Assembly: GCF_013184805.1 (NCBI RefSeq) | Contig: NZ_JAATNG010000005.1 | Location: 124,001-188,000 of the forward strand | Origin: Pseudoruegeria sp. HB172150 | GTDB taxonomy: Bacteria > Pseudomonadota > Alphaproteobacteria > Rhodobacterales > Rhodobacteraceae | Length of the DNA stretch: 64,000 bases | Direction: 5' to 3' | Made by a program: the position numbers and the translations under genes | Shown: in pieces, positions 45,523 through 54,387 of the stretch | Numbering within the stretch: the stretch's first letter is position 1 | Layout: every line of letters starts with the position of its first letter | Notes under the pieces: model-generated | Database searches by the model: none | Seen by the model: only the letters and a program-made list of their open reading frames with translations | Told to the model about the DNA's origin: nothing

Positions 45523-46275
45523 ATGGAGCTTGATCTGGCCTTTTTCGCGCTGGCGGTTCCGGCGGTGCTGTTCGCGGGTGTTTCTAAGGGCGGCTTCGGC
45601 TCTGGCGTGGCCTTTGCCGCGACCCCGATGCTGGCGCTGATTCTTGAACCAGGACAGGCGATTGGCCTGATGCTGCCGCTGTTGATGCTGATGGATCTGG
45701 CGCTGCTGCGGCCCTATTGGCGGCAATGGCACTGGGCATCGGCGCGGGCGCTGATGATCGGCTCGGTTCCTGGTGTGGCGCTTGGTGTCGTGCTGTGGCG
45801 GGTGGCCGATCCCGATATGTTTCGGCTGCTGATCGGGCTGGTCGCGATTGGTTTCGTCGCGTTTCAAGCGGCAACCGCTTCGGGTTTCCTGCAGTCGCCG
45901 GCACGGCCGATGTCAGACGGGGCCGGAATGGGCATGGGCGGTCTTGCCGGGCTGACGAGTTTCATCAGCCATGCAGGGGGTCCGCCCGCTGCGGTCTACC
46001 TGCTGTCGCGAAAGCTGGAGAAAACTGAATACCAGGCCACGACGGTGCTGGTGTTTTGGGCGATCAATATCCTGAAGTTTCCGCCCTATGCGGCTCTGGG
46101 TATCTTTACCCGGCCTTCGTTGATCGCAGACCTGATCCTGGTACCTGTTGCCTTTGCCGGAGTCGCGCTGGGTGTCTGGCTGCACCGGCGCGTGTCGGGG
46201 CGATTGTTCTTCGCCCTGACATATCTGTTCCTGACCTGCGCCGGAGCCAAGTTGATCTGGGACGCGCTGACCTGA
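45523..46275 (+). CDS. TSUP (TauE/SafE) family membrane transporter
   Basis: This 250-residue protein has about seven hydrophobic segments and the TSUP motif GVSKGGFGSGVAFAATPMLAL near residues 18-38, plus ISHAGGPPAAVYLLSRKLEKT in the second half. These proteins export sulfite or sulfoacetate, or move other organic sulfonates. The substrate here is unknown. Its stop faces a small secreted-protein gene seven bases away. Confidence 0.88.
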   Translation: MELDLAFFALAVPAVLFAGVSKGGFGSGVAFAATPMLALILEPGQAIGLMLPLLMLMDLALLRPYWRQWHWASARALMIGSVPGVALGVVLWRVADPDMFRLLIGLVAIGFVAFQAATASGFLQSPARPMSDGAGMGMGGLAGLTSFISHAGGPPAAVYLLSRKLEKTEYQATTVLVFWAINILKFPPYAALGIFTRPSLIADLILVPVAFAGVALGVWLHRRVSGRLFFALTYLFLTCAGAKLIWDALT

Positions 46276-46282
46276 TCGGCTG

Positions 46283-46597
46283 CTAAAGTTGCACACCCGC
46301 CGGTCTCGGCTCCTCGTCCAGACGCTCAAAAGACTGGCCGGAGGCGACGAGGCAGGTCGTTCCGTCCGGCATGGTCACCGTGATCGTCCAAGTGCCGGTT
46401 TCGGTCGATGCGAAGATCTCGACAAGCGCGTTGTTGGCACCCATGCCAACGGATTGCCGGCTTTCACCGTAGCCGTCCGCCAGCCGCTGGACGACGGTTT
46501 CCCGGTCGGCGCAATTGCGGCTTTGGGCCGTGGCTTGCTCGACGGCAAGGACGCTGGCGCCGACACCGAGAGAGAGTGCAAGAAACATGCGTTTCAT
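46283..46597 (-). CDS. Hypothetical small secreted protein
   Basis: This 104-residue protein has a signal peptide (MKRMFLALSLGVGASVLA, cleavage near ATA) and a short mature part with two Cys, which may form a disulfide (NCADRETVVQRLADGYGES and TTCLVASGQSF). No family is named with confidence; similar small proteins occur in Rhodobacteraceae. It is convergent with the TSUP gene. Confidence 0.7.
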   Translation of the reverse strand: MKRMFLALSLGVGASVLAVEQATAQSRNCADRETVVQRLADGYGESRQSVGMGANNALVEIFASTETGTWTITVTMPDGTTCLVASGQSFERLDEEPRPAGVQL

Positions 46598-46917
46598 TCT
46601 GTCTTTCCCTTTCTCTGCCGGGCGCTTCCCGTCCTGGCCTGCCGCATACCGGCGGTCGGGCGCACCCTTGATTCAAAATATTGCCCGCCCATCGAAACCT
46701 GTTGTGCGGTGGTTTGCCTTTCCGGCCCTCCCCGGCTGCGGGCGTGGGAAAAGACTGGGCGCCAAACCCGAAAAAAATGGTTAACGCAGCGCGCGCCGTG
46801 CCAGTCAAATAGGTAAATGCCTGAATTGTCGGTACTTCTGCGGCGCGGCACATCGCCCCTTGTCTGGCGCTCGTGGCCGTGGTCGGTTTCTTCAGGTCAG
46901 CAACGAAGGCGAGAATC
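46598..46917. other. Divergent intergenic region upstream of mcl2
   Basis: This 320-bp stretch contains no convincing gene. The part just upstream of mcl2 (about 46765-46825) is relatively AT-rich and may hold its promoter. The TTGTGATCAC twin palindrome of the suc and sdh operons is not present here. Confidence 0.5.
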
Positions 46918-47778
46918 ATGCCCGACGCAGCGCGCCCGTACCGCTCGGTTCTCTATATCCCCGGCTCAAAGGAACGCGCGCTGGACAAGGTGCGGGGGTT
47001 GAAGGCAGACGCAATCATCTTCGATCTTGAGGATGCCGTTGCCGCTGACGAGAAGGTGAACGCCCGTTCACTGCTGGTGCGGGAGCTGGAAAAGGGCGGT
47101 TACGGACAGCGCGGGCGGATCGTGCGGGTGAACGCACTGGATACAGAGTGGGGGCAGGAAGACGTCGCCGCTGTGGTGTCTGCGAAACCGGATGCGATCC
47201 TGCTGCCCAAAGTGGGGTCCGCCGCCGATCTGGACGAACTGGCCGGGCTGGCGGGCGATATCGACCTGTGGGCGATGATCGAGACGCCGCTTGGCATTCT
47301 GCATGCCGAGGAAATCGCCGCGCACCCGTACCTGACCGGGATGGTGATGGGCACCAATGACCTCGCGAAGGACCTTAATTGCCGGACGCGGCCCGACCGG
47401 ATGCCGCTGATCACCAGCCTGCAAGTCGCTCTTCTCGCGGCGCGGGCGCATGGGGTGATTATCGTCGACGGGGTTTACAACGCCTTCAAGGACGAGGACG
47501 GGCTGCGTGCCGAATGTGAACAGGGCCGCGACATGGGGTTCGACGGCAAGACGCTTATCCATCCGGCGCAGATCGACATCGCGAACGCCGCTTTCGCGCC
47601 AAGTGAAGAAGAGATCGACCTTGCGCAGCGCCAGATCGACGCCTTCGAAGCTGCAGAGGCCGAGGGGCAGGGCGTGGCCGTGGTCGACGGACGCATTGTC
47701 GAGAACCTTCACGTTGTCACTGCACGCGCTACCCTGGCGCGGGCCGCCGCAATCACAGCCCTGGAGATGGCGCAATGA
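46918..47778 (+). CDS. mcl2: HpcH/HpaI-type CoA ester lyase, probably (3S)-malyl-CoA thioesterase
   Basis: This 286-residue protein belongs to the CitE-like/HpcH family. Conserved parts are RSVLYIPGSKERALDKV, DAIIFDLEDAVAADEK, the metal-binding Glu in MIETPLGILHAEEIA and GFDGKTLIHPAQI. In Rhodobacter sphaeroides the Mcl2 homologue hydrolyses (S)-malyl-CoA to malate in the ethylmalonyl-CoA pathway, and its gene is also near mch and the TCA genes. The same setting here supports that assignment. The ATG at 46918 has GAAGGCGAG upstream; a start 15 codons earlier is less likely. It overlaps the NnrU-like gene by four bases. Confidence 0.87.
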   Translation: MPDAARPYRSVLYIPGSKERALDKVRGLKADAIIFDLEDAVAADEKVNARSLLVRELEKGGYGQRGRIVRVNALDTEWGQEDVAAVVSAKPDAILLPKVGSAADLDELAGLAGDIDLWAMIETPLGILHAEEIAAHPYLTGMVMGTNDLAKDLNCRTRPDRMPLITSLQVALLAARAHGVIIVDGVYNAFKDEDGLRAECEQGRDMGFDGKTLIHPAQIDIANAAFAPSEEEIDLAQRQIDAFEAAEAEGQGVAVVDGRIVENLHVVTARATLARAAAITALEMAQ

Positions 47779-48335
47779 TCCTTCTTGTCCTTGGTATCGC
47801 CCTGTGGTGGGCGGCGCACCTGTTCAAACGCCTTGCTCCCGGGCCGCGCGCGGCAATGGAGACGAAGATGGGCAACGGCGCAAAGGGCGTCGTGGCGCTG
47901 GCGCTGTTGATCTCTGTCGTGCTCATGGTGATCGGTTTCCGGACCAGCGATTTCATCGACGTCTACTACCCGCCAAGCTGGGGCATTCACCTGAACAACC
48001 TGCTGATGCTCATCGCGGTGGTGCTGTTCGGGCTGGGGAATTCCAAGAGCCGGCTGCGCGGTAAGATGCGGCATCCGATGCTGACGGGTATGCTGACTTG
48101 GGCGGTGGCGCACCTGCTGGTGAATGGCGACCTTTCGTCAGTACTGCTTTTCGGGCTGCTGGGTGTCTGGGCCATCGTCGAGATGCTGGTGATCAATGGG
48201 GCCGAGCGGGATTATTCCTCCTGGGAGGGCGGTAGCCTCGCTGGGGATATCCGGCTGGCGGTCATTACTCTGGTGGTCTTTGCCCTGATCGCTGGGATAC
48301 ATACTTGGCTGGGTTACTACCCCTTCCCGCAATAG
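47775..48335 (+). CDS. NnrU-family membrane protein
   Basis: This 186-residue protein has about five hydrophobic segments. Segments such as WWAAHLFKRLAPGPR near the N-terminus and GKMRHPMLTGMLTWAVAHLLVNGDL, with conserved His residues, are typical of NnrU. NnrU-type proteins are linked to nitrite and nitric oxide metabolism in denitrifiers, but copies near mcl2 and mch occur without denitrification genes. The role is uncertain. The start overlaps mcl2. Confidence 0.88.
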   Translation: MILLVLGIALWWAAHLFKRLAPGPRAAMETKMGNGAKGVVALALLISVVLMVIGFRTSDFIDVYYPPSWGIHLNNLLMLIAVVLFGLGNSKSRLRGKMRHPMLTGMLTWAVAHLLVNGDLSSVLLFGLLGVWAIVEMLVINGAERDYSSWEGGSLAGDIRLAVITLVVFALIAGIHTWLGYYPFPQ

Positions 48336-48343
48336 AGAGTGAC

Positions 48344-48547
48344 ATGAAAGCCTACCGACTGCTTACCGAAGACGACACCTCCGCCTTTTGCCACAAGGTC
48401 ACGCTGGCGCTGTCGAAGGGGTGGGAGCTATATGGCTCGCCCGCCTATGGGTTCGATGCCGAGACCGGCAAGATGCGCTGCGCGCAGGCGGTGGTGAAGG
48501 AGGTTGAGGGCGAATACTCGCCCGACGTGAAGCTGGGGCAGCTTTAG
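48344..48547 (+). CDS. DUF1737 small protein
   Basis: This 67-residue protein (MKAYRLLTEDDTSAFCHKVT with LSKGWELYGSPAYGFD) matches the DUF1737 pattern. It is cytoplasmic and its function is unknown. The ATG at 48344 lies eight bases after the NnrU-like stop with GAGAG upstream, and mch follows two bases after its stop. Confidence 0.85.
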   Translation: MKAYRLLTEDDTSAFCHKVTLALSKGWELYGSPAYGFDAETGKMRCAQAVVKEVEGEYSPDVKLGQL

Positions 48548-48549
48548 TC

Positions 48550-49578
48550 ATGGCGAAGACCTTTGCCGGGCGGTTCTTCGAGGATTACGCACCGGGACAG
48601 GTCATCGAGCATGCGGTGCCGCGGACTTTGTCGGGGGGCGAGCGGGCGCTTTATCACGCGCTCTACCCGGCGCGGCATGCGCTGCAGTCTTCGGACGAGT
48701 TCGCGCGGGCCTGCGGGCTGAAGGCCTCGCCTTTCGACGATCTGATCCTGTTTCATACGGTGTTCGGCAAGACGGTGCCGGATGTGTCGCTGAATGCGGT
48801 GGCGAACCTTGGGTATGCCGGGGGGCGGTGGCTGGGGCTGGCTTATCCCGGCGATACGCTGACGGCGGTGTCGGAGGTGATCGGGGTCAAGCAGAACTCC
48901 AGCGGCAAGTCGGGCGTGGTCTGGGTTCGGACCACGGGGCGGAACCAGCGGGGAGAGGCGGTGCTGGAATACGTCCGCTGGGTGATGGTGCGGAAGCGGG
49001 ACGTGGAGGCGCCGGCGCCGGAGACGGTGGTGCCGGAGCTGGCTGAGGCTGTGGCGCCCGCGGATCTGGTGGTGCCGGCGGGGCTGGATTTTTCCGCCTA
49101 TGATTTCGGGCTGGCGGGGGAGCCGCATCGGTGGGGGGATTACGAGGTCGGCGAGAGGATCGACCACGTCGACGGGGTGACCGTCGAGGAGGCCGAGCAC
49201 ATGCTGGCGACGCGGCTGTGGCAGAACACGGCCAAGGTCCATTTCGATGCGACCCAGAGGCCGGACGGGAAGCGGCTGATCTATGGGGGGCACGTGATCT
49301 CGCTGGCCAGGGCGCTGAGCTTCAACGGGCTGGCCAATGCCCAGCTGATCGTGGGGCTGAACGGGGGGGCGCATGCCAATCCGTGCTTCGCGGGGGATAC
49401 GGTGAGGGCCTGGTCGGAGGTGCTGGACAAGGCGGAGACTGGGGCGCCGGGGGTGGGGGCGATACGGCTGCGGCTGGTGGCGACGAAGGGTGAGGCGTTC
49501 GGGCTGAAGGGGGCGGACGGGAAGTACCTGCCGGAGGTTCTGCTGGACCTCGATTATTGGGCCCTGATGCCCCTCTGA
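48550..49578 (+). CDS. mch: Mesaconyl-CoA hydratase (MaoC-type, double hot-dog)
   Basis: This 342-residue protein has the features of the Mch family: GRFFEDYAPGQVIEHAVPR at the start and a second MaoC-like half around YEVGERIDHVDGVTVEEAEH with NTAKVHFDATQRPDGKRLIYGG. Mch converts mesaconyl-CoA to beta-methylmalyl-CoA in the ethylmalonyl-CoA pathway of acetate assimilation. It is directly preceded by mcl2, NnrU-like and DUF1737 genes, as in Rhodobacter. Coding sequence in the 3' half is strongly G-rich on the plus strand. Confidence 0.92.
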   Translation: MAKTFAGRFFEDYAPGQVIEHAVPRTLSGGERALYHALYPARHALQSSDEFARACGLKASPFDDLILFHTVFGKTVPDVSLNAVANLGYAGGRWLGLAYPGDTLTAVSEVIGVKQNSSGKSGVVWVRTTGRNQRGEAVLEYVRWVMVRKRDVEAPAPETVVPELAEAVAPADLVVPAGLDFSAYDFGLAGEPHRWGDYEVGERIDHVDGVTVEEAEHMLATRLWQNTAKVHFDATQRPDGKRLIYGGHVISLARALSFNGLANAQLIVGLNGGAHANPCFAGDTVRAWSEVLDKAETGAPGVGAIRLRLVATKGEAFGLKGADGKYLPEVLLDLDYWALMPL

Positions 49579-49601
49579 AAAGGGGCGTCCCCATGGGGAC
49601 G
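49569..49601 (+). terminator. Stem-loops at the end of mch
   Basis: GCCCCT (49569-49574) pairs with AGGGGC (49581-49586) around the stop codon, and a 16-bp perfect palindrome CGTCCCCATGGGGACG follows at 49586-49601. No T-run is seen. The two hairpins overlap at one base and could be alternatives. Confidence 0.5.
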
Positions 49602-49732
49602 GGGGGTCAAGTGATTGATTTCAGGCGTGTTAGCGCTAACCTACGTGTGGGGACACACTGCGGCGGGATCGTCCCCGGATACGCCCGGTTCACCCTTGAC
49701 CGAAAGCCTTGTGCTGCCCTTAATCTTGCAAC

Positions 49733-50476
49733 ATGAAACGGCTTCTTGCACTCGTTCTGGCGCTTGGACTGGCGATACCCGCGCAGGCGGCGCGGCTGCG
49801 CGACGGGTCGCATGAATACCTGGCCGCCAACCTGCTGGCGATCTTCTATCACGAGTTCGGCCACGCCCTGATCGACATCCTGAAACTGCCGATATTCGGG
49901 CAGGAGGAAGACGCCGCAGACGTGTTGTCGGTGTTCATGATCGACGCGCTGTTCGATGGCGAGACGGCAGTGGATATGGCCTATCACACCGCCTACGGTT
50001 TCCTTGGCGAGGCCAAGAACAGTTCGGGCGACGAACCCGCCTACTGGGATGTGCACGGGCCGGACCTGCAGCGGTATTATACGTTCGTCTGCCTATTCTA
50101 TGGCGCCGATCCGGATAACCGCAGGCGCGTTGCCGAAGATCTGGAATTGCCGGATGCAAGGCGCATGACCTGTGTCGATGAATACGAAAAGGCGGCGGAG
50201 AGCTGGGGGCCGGTCGTCACGTCGCTGTACGACAACGGGCCGGGGCGCAGTATCCGGTTTCTGACCGATCATCATGTGGACGAGTACGGCCGTTTCACCG
50301 CCAAGGTCCTGCAGGAAGAAGTCGACGCGATGAACACCAAGCTATCGCTGCCCAAGCGGATGCTTGTCCGTGTCGAGGAGTGCGGAACCGCCAACGCATT
50401 CTATGACGCCAAGACGCGCGAGATCATCATATGCGCCGAATTCGCCCGCTACCTGGCGGATCTGGAACCGCGTTAG
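49733..50476 (+). CDS. DUF4344 putative zinc metallopeptidase, secreted
   Basis: This 247-residue protein has a signal peptide (MKRLLALVLALGLAIPAQA) and the zinc motif FYHEFGHALID (His40, Glu41, His44) followed by a DAAD pair as possible third ligand region. A second part has CGTANAFYDAKTREIIICAEF, also typical of DUF4344. It may be an active periplasmic protease, but no substrate is known. It is followed by the sdh promoter region. Confidence 0.86.
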   Translation: MKRLLALVLALGLAIPAQAARLRDGSHEYLAANLLAIFYHEFGHALIDILKLPIFGQEEDAADVLSVFMIDALFDGETAVDMAYHTAYGFLGEAKNSSGDEPAYWDVHGPDLQRYYTFVCLFYGADPDNRRRVAEDLELPDARRMTCVDEYEKAAESWGPVVTSLYDNGPGRSIRFLTDHHVDEYGRFTAKVLQEEVDAMNTKLSLPKRMLVRVEECGTANAFYDAKTREIIICAEFARYLADLEPR

Positions 50477-50525
50477 GATCGCGGATTCGGGTAACAATGG
50501 ATTGTGGGAGGCTGAAGGGCGAATT

Positions 50526-50558
50526 TTGTGATCACGCGCTAAATAGCTGTGATCACAA
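50526..50558. promoter_or_regulatory. Twin palindrome upstream of sdhC (TTGTGATCAC-N13-GTGATCACAA)
   Basis: Arms at 50526-50535 and 50549-50558 are the same 10-mers, in the same order and spacing, as those upstream of sucC. Palindrome centres are again 21 bp apart. The site lies 128 bp before the sdhC ATG. A single TTGTGATCACAC also occurs inside sdhD (51392-51403), possibly by chance. Confidence 0.85.
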
Positions 50559-50686
50559 CGCGGGACGGATCGGGAAAAATCTGCCGCGATCAGTGTCCAA
50601 CCTGCCCCTTTCCCCCGTGACTTGCACGATTTCTTTAGGCTATGGGAGAATGAGCTGATGCTGCACCGCGATATACAGGAGCTGAC

Positions 50687-51076
50687 ATGCCAGACATGAA
50701 ACCCGTGGAACGGCCACTCTCCCCCTTCATGCTGGGGCAGTATTACAGGCTCCAGATGACATCGGTCAGTTCGCTTCTGACGCGGATCACCGGCAACGCG
50801 CTGATCGCGCCATTCATCCTTGGTGTCTGGTGGCTGCTGGCCGCGGCGACCGGCCCGGACAGTTTCGCCTGCATCAACTGGCTGGTCACGTCATGGATCG
50901 GCGACATCATTTTCGCCCTGTCGTGCTGGGCAGTCTGGTACCACTATCTGGCGGGACTACGGCACTTCGTGTTCGACGCGGGCCGCATGCTGGAGGTCGA
51001 AACAGCCGAAAAACTGGGCTGGGGCTGCGTGATAGGCTCTGTCGTCCTGACCATCATCACAATCATCATCGTCTGA
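50687..51076 (+). CDS. sdhC: Succinate dehydrogenase cytochrome b556 subunit
   Basis: This 129-residue protein has three transmembrane segments. The conserved RPLSPFMLGQYYRLQMTSVSS-like start (about residues 7-26) and the heme-ligand region around WYHYLAGLRHFVFD near residue 84 are present. It anchors the SdhAB dimer to the membrane and passes electrons to ubiquinone. It is the first gene of the sdh operon, eleven bases before sdhD. Confidence 0.95.
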   Translation: MPDMKPVERPLSPFMLGQYYRLQMTSVSSLLTRITGNALIAPFILGVWWLLAAATGPDSFACINWLVTSWIGDIIFALSCWAVWYHYLAGLRHFVFDAGRMLEVETAEKLGWGCVIGSVVLTIITIIIV

Positions 51077-51087
51077 CGGAGGCCGCC

Positions 51088-51459
51088 ATGCGTTATCTGA
51101 CCGCCCGCAAGCGCGCCGAAGGCAAAGGCGCTTCGCATACCGGAACCGAGCATCACTGGTACATGACCGTCAGCGGCGCCGGGCTGGCGTTCCTGATGCC
51201 GGTTTTCATGTTCATCTTCGGCAGCGCCCTTGGCGGCACGCACGAAGAAGTCGTGGCGACCTTCGGGCGCCCGTTCCCGGCGATCATCACCGGCCTGGTG
51301 CTGGTCGTGGGTCTTCAGCATTTCATCAAGGGCTTCACCATGATGATCGAGGACTACACCCAGGGAACCGCTCGCAAGGTGCTTGAGATCCTTGTGATCA
51401 CACTCTGCTACTTCCTGATGGCCGCGGGTCTCTTCGCGCTGGCCAAACTTGCACTCTGA
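51088..51459 (+). CDS. sdhD: Succinate dehydrogenase membrane anchor subunit
   Basis: This 123-residue protein has three transmembrane segments and the pattern [20 protein letters not shown] typical of alphaproteobacterial SdhD near residue 7. His residues in the second helix region ([15 protein letters not shown]) are placed for heme or quinone binding. The ATG at 51088 has GGAGG upstream. It is followed ten bases later by sdhA. Confidence 0.93.
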   Translation: MRYLTARKRAEGKGASHTGTEHHWYMTVSGAGLAFLMPVFMFIFGSALGGTHEEVVATFGRPFPAIITGLVLVVGLQHFIKGFTMMIEDYTQGTARKVLEILVITLCYFLMAAGLFALAKLAL

Positions 51460-51469
51460 GGAAAAACAC

Positions 51470-53278
51470 ATGGCCGCTTACGACTACGAGACGCATGATT
51501 ATGACGTCGTGGTGATTGGCGCCGGCGGGTCCGGGCTTCGGGCGACGCTGGGCATGGCCGAGCAGGGGCTGCGCACCGCCTGCGTGACCAAGGTCTTCCC
51601 GACCCGCTCTCACACCGTCGCGGCGCAGGGCGGCATCGCCGCCAGCCTCGGCAACATGGGGCCGGACCACTGGCAGTGGCACATGTACGACACCGTGAAG
51701 GGGTCGGACTGGCTGGGCGATACCGACGCGATGGAATACCTCGCGCGGTCCGCCCCCGCCGCCGTCTACGAGCTGGAACATTACGGCGTGCCGTTCTCTC
51801 GCACCGAGGAAGGCAAGATCTATCAGCGGCCGTTCGGCGGCCACACGACCGAGTTCGGCGAAGGCCCCCCGGTGCAGCGCACCTGCGCCGCCGCCGACCG
51901 GACCGGCCATGCGATCCTGCACACTCTGTACGGCCAGTCGCTGAAAAACAACGCCGAGTTCTACATCGAGTATTTCGCGATCGACCTGATCATGTCGGAA
52001 GACGGCGTGTGCCAGGGCGTTCTGGCGTGGAAGCTGGACGACGGTACGATGCATGTCTTCAACGCGAAGATGACGGTGCTGGCGACGGGCGGCTACGGCC
52101 GCGCCTATTTCTCGGCGACTTCGGCGCATACCTGCACCGGCGACGGCGGCGGGATGGTGGCGCGGGCCGGGCTGCCGCTGCAGGACATGGAGTTCGTGCA
52201 GTTCCACCCGACCGGGATTTACGGTTCGGGCTGCCTGATCACCGAGGGCGCGCGCGGCGAGGGCGGCTATCTGACCAATTCGGAAGGCGAGCGGTTCATG
52301 GAACGCTATGCTCCGACCTACAAGGACCTTGCGTCGCGCGACGTGGTTTCGCGCTGCATGACGATGGAGATCCGCGAGGGCCGTGGCGTTGGCCCGGACA
52401 AGGACCATATCCACCTGCACCTGAACCACCTGCCGCCGGAAACGCTGCATGAACGGCTGCCGGGGATTTCGGAATCGGCGCGCATCTTTGCCGGTGTCGA
52501 CCTGACGAAAGAGCCGATCCCGGTGCTGCCGACGGTGCATTACAACATGGGCGGCATTCCGACGAACTACTGGGGCGAGGTGCTGAACGCCGATGCAGAG
52601 AACCCGGAGCGGATCGCGCCGGGGCTTATGGCGGTTGGCGAGGCGGGCTGCGCCTCTGTCCACGGGGCGAACCGGCTGGGGTCGAACTCGCTGATCGACC
52701 TCGTGGTGTTCGGCCGCGCCGCGGCGATCCGCGCCGGCGAGGTGGTCGATGCGGCGGCGTCCCCAGCGGAGGCGAACAAGGCGTCTATCGACAAGGCGCT
52801 GGACCGGTTCGACCATTACCGCAACGCCGATGGCGGTACCCCGACGGCGGATCTGCGCGACGAGATGCAGCGCACGATGCAGGCGGATGCGGCGGTGTTC
52901 CGCACTGACAAGACGCTCGCCGAGGGTGTCGAGAAGATGTACGCGGTCGCCGACAAGATGGCGGACCTGAAGGTGACGGACCGGTCGCTGGTCTGGAACT
53001 CGGACCTGATGGAGACGCTGGAGCTGACCAACCTGATGCCGAACGCGCTGACGACGATCGTCGGGGCCGAAGCGCGGAAGGAGTCGCGCGGAGCGCATGC
53101 GCATGAGGATTACCCGGACCGCGACGACAAGACCTGGCGCAAGCACACGCTGAGCTGGGTCGGCGCGGATAACCGGGTGACGCTGGACTACCGGCCGGTG
53201 CATCTGGATCCGCTGACGAAGGCGAAGGAAGGCGGTATCGAGCTGAAGAAGATCGCGCCCAAGGCGCGGGTCTACTGA
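51470..53278 (+). CDS. sdhA: Succinate dehydrogenase flavoprotein subunit
   Basis: This 602-residue protein has the FAD motif [20 protein letters not shown], the covalently flavinylated His48 in [11 protein letters not shown], the [20 protein letters not shown] segment and active-site [17 protein letters not shown] near the C-terminus. It oxidises succinate to fumarate. Start ATG at 51470 has GAGGAAAA upstream. Unusually for many bacteria, three genes lie between sdhA and sdhB. Confidence 0.97.
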   Translation: MAAYDYETHDYDVVVIGAGGSGLRATLGMAEQGLRTACVTKVFPTRSHTVAAQGGIAASLGNMGPDHWQWHMYDTVKGSDWLGDTDAMEYLARSAPAAVYELEHYGVPFSRTEEGKIYQRPFGGHTTEFGEGPPVQRTCAAADRTGHAILHTLYGQSLKNNAEFYIEYFAIDLIMSEDGVCQGVLAWKLDDGTMHVFNAKMTVLATGGYGRAYFSATSAHTCTGDGGGMVARAGLPLQDMEFVQFHPTGIYGSGCLITEGARGEGGYLTNSEGERFMERYAPTYKDLASRDVVSRCMTMEIREGRGVGPDKDHIHLHLNHLPPETLHERLPGISESARIFAGVDLTKEPIPVLPTVHYNMGGIPTNYWGEVLNADAENPERIAPGLMAVGEAGCASVHGANRLGSNSLIDLVVFGRAAAIRAGEVVDAAASPAEANKASIDKALDRFDHYRNADGGTPTADLRDEMQRTMQADAAVFRTDKTLAEGVEKMYAVADKMADLKVTDRSLVWNSDLMETLELTNLMPNALTTIVGAEARKESRGAHAHEDYPDRDDKTWRKHTLSWVGADNRVTLDYRPVHLDPLTKAKEGGIELKKIAPKARVY

Positions 53279-53309
53279 CGATGCGCGGGCGGTCGGCAGG
53301 CGGGGCCGG

Positions 53310-53334
53310 GGCAGGGCGGTTGACCGCCCCTGCC
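53310..53334 (+). terminator. GC-rich hairpin after sdhA
   Basis: GGCAGGGCG (53310-53318) pairs with CGCCCCTGCC (53325-53334), with one bulged C and a short GTTGAC loop. No T-run follows. It lies 31 bp after the sdhA stop, before the FkbM gene, and may process or attenuate the sdh message ahead of the inserted genes. Confidence 0.55.
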
Positions 53335-53365
53335 GGTGCTTGGCCCGTGGACCGGGGCTAGGGCG

Positions 53366-54070
53366 ATGGTCGCGCCGGAGATCACCGCCGCTTTGCAGTC
53401 CGAGGGGCTGAAGCCCGTGCGGATCAAGCATCGCGCGCAGTATCTGCGGCGCTACGGGTTCCGGCCGGATATCGTGGTGGACGTGGGCGTCTATCGCGGG
53501 ACGGACTGGCTTTACAGTGCGTATGGGGACGCCGATTTCCTGCTGGTCGATCCGCTGGCCGAGACCGAGGCGCTGGTCGCCGCGCGGGCGCCGGCGGACT
53601 ACGAGTTCCTTCCCGTCGCGCTGGGCGAGGCGGAGGGGGAACTGGTGCTGAACGTGCCGCGCACGAAGACCGGCGGCGGCAATCTGGCGGGGTTCCATGC
53701 GCGGATCGACGTGTCGCGGACGTGGTACAGCGAGGCGGAGCCGCGGGTGGTGCCGGTCAGGACACTGGACGCGGTGATGCGCGACCGGCCGGGGAGCGTG
53801 GGTCTGAAGATCGATACCGAGGGGCATGAGGTGGCGGTGCTGGCGGGTGCGAAAGAGACGCTGAAGCGGTGCCTGTTCGTGGTGGCCGAGGTTTCTGTGT
53901 CGCGCCGGTTCGCGGATACGCCGCTGCCCTCGGCGCTGATCGCGCGGCTGGCGGCGGCGGGGCTGGAACTGCGCGACGTGATCGACATGGCGCCGCCGGA
54001 AGGCGACCTGCCGAGGCACATGGACCTGCTGTTCACGCGCTGGGCGGATGCACAGGAGGGGGCGGCATGA
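53366..54070 (+). CDS. FkbM-family methyltransferase
   Basis: This 234-residue protein has an SAM-dependent methyltransferase fold of the FkbM type: PDIVVDVGVYRGTDWLYSAY for motif I, PVALGEAEGELVLNV, and GLKIDTEGHEVAVLAGAKE. Such enzymes O-methylate sugars or natural products. It has no signal peptide. It overlaps the downstream lipoprotein gene by four bases. Its position between sdhA and sdhB suggests an inserted envelope-modification unit rather than a role in respiration. Confidence 0.87.
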   Translation: MVAPEITAALQSEGLKPVRIKHRAQYLRRYGFRPDIVVDVGVYRGTDWLYSAYGDADFLLVDPLAETEALVAARAPADYEFLPVALGEAEGELVLNVPRTKTGGGNLAGFHARIDVSRTWYSEAEPRVVPVRTLDAVMRDRPGSVGLKIDTEGHEVAVLAGAKETLKRCLFVVAEVSVSRRFADTPLPSALIARLAAAGLELRDVIDMAPPEGDLPRHMDLLFTRWADAQEGAA

Positions 54071-54387
54071 GAGTTTGGTCTGTCCGGACCGGTCTGGCGC
54101 TGGCGGGTCTGCCCGTTCTGCTGTCTGCCTGCGCGCCCACGCCGATGACGCTGGAGCGCGCCGAGCGGCAGTGCCGCGAAGAGGCGCGGCTTTCGGACGG
54201 GGTGGCCGGCAACGTGCGCGTCGGTGTCGGGTCGCGGGGGCCGAGCGCGGGCGGTAGCGTTACCGTGACGAATCGTATCCTTTCGCCGCAAAGCCAGGGC
54301 GACTTCATGCAGGAATGCATTGCGCGCACGATGCGCGGGGAACCAAGGCCGACGACAGTGGGCATTACCATCGGGGCGAGCCGGTGA
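54067..54387 (+). CDS. Small hypothetical lipoprotein
   Basis: This 106-residue protein has a lipoprotein signal with lipobox LLSAC (lipidated Cys at residue 22). The mature part has a Gly-rich central segment (GVGSRGPSAGGSVTV) and one pair of Cys that could form a disulfide. No family is recognised. It overlaps both neighbouring genes by four bases (ATGA and GTGA), so the three are translationally coupled. Confidence 0.75.
   Translation: MRVWSVRTGLALAGLPVLLSACAPTPMTLERAERQCREEARLSDGVAGNVRVGVGSRGPSAGGSVTVTNRILSPQSQGDFMQECIARTMRGEPRPTTVGITIGASR

Noticed and set aside
49615-49732. A possible small gene or leader between mch and the DUF4344 gene
   Set aside because: Only short frames without ribosome sites are present and they end inside or overlap the next gene in another frame.
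51398-54019. An 873-codon open frame on the minus strand opposite sdhA and the FkbM gene
   Set aside because: It lies entirely antisense to well-identified genes, has Arg/His/Gly-rich composition typical of complementary frames in high-GC DNA, and resembles no protein family.
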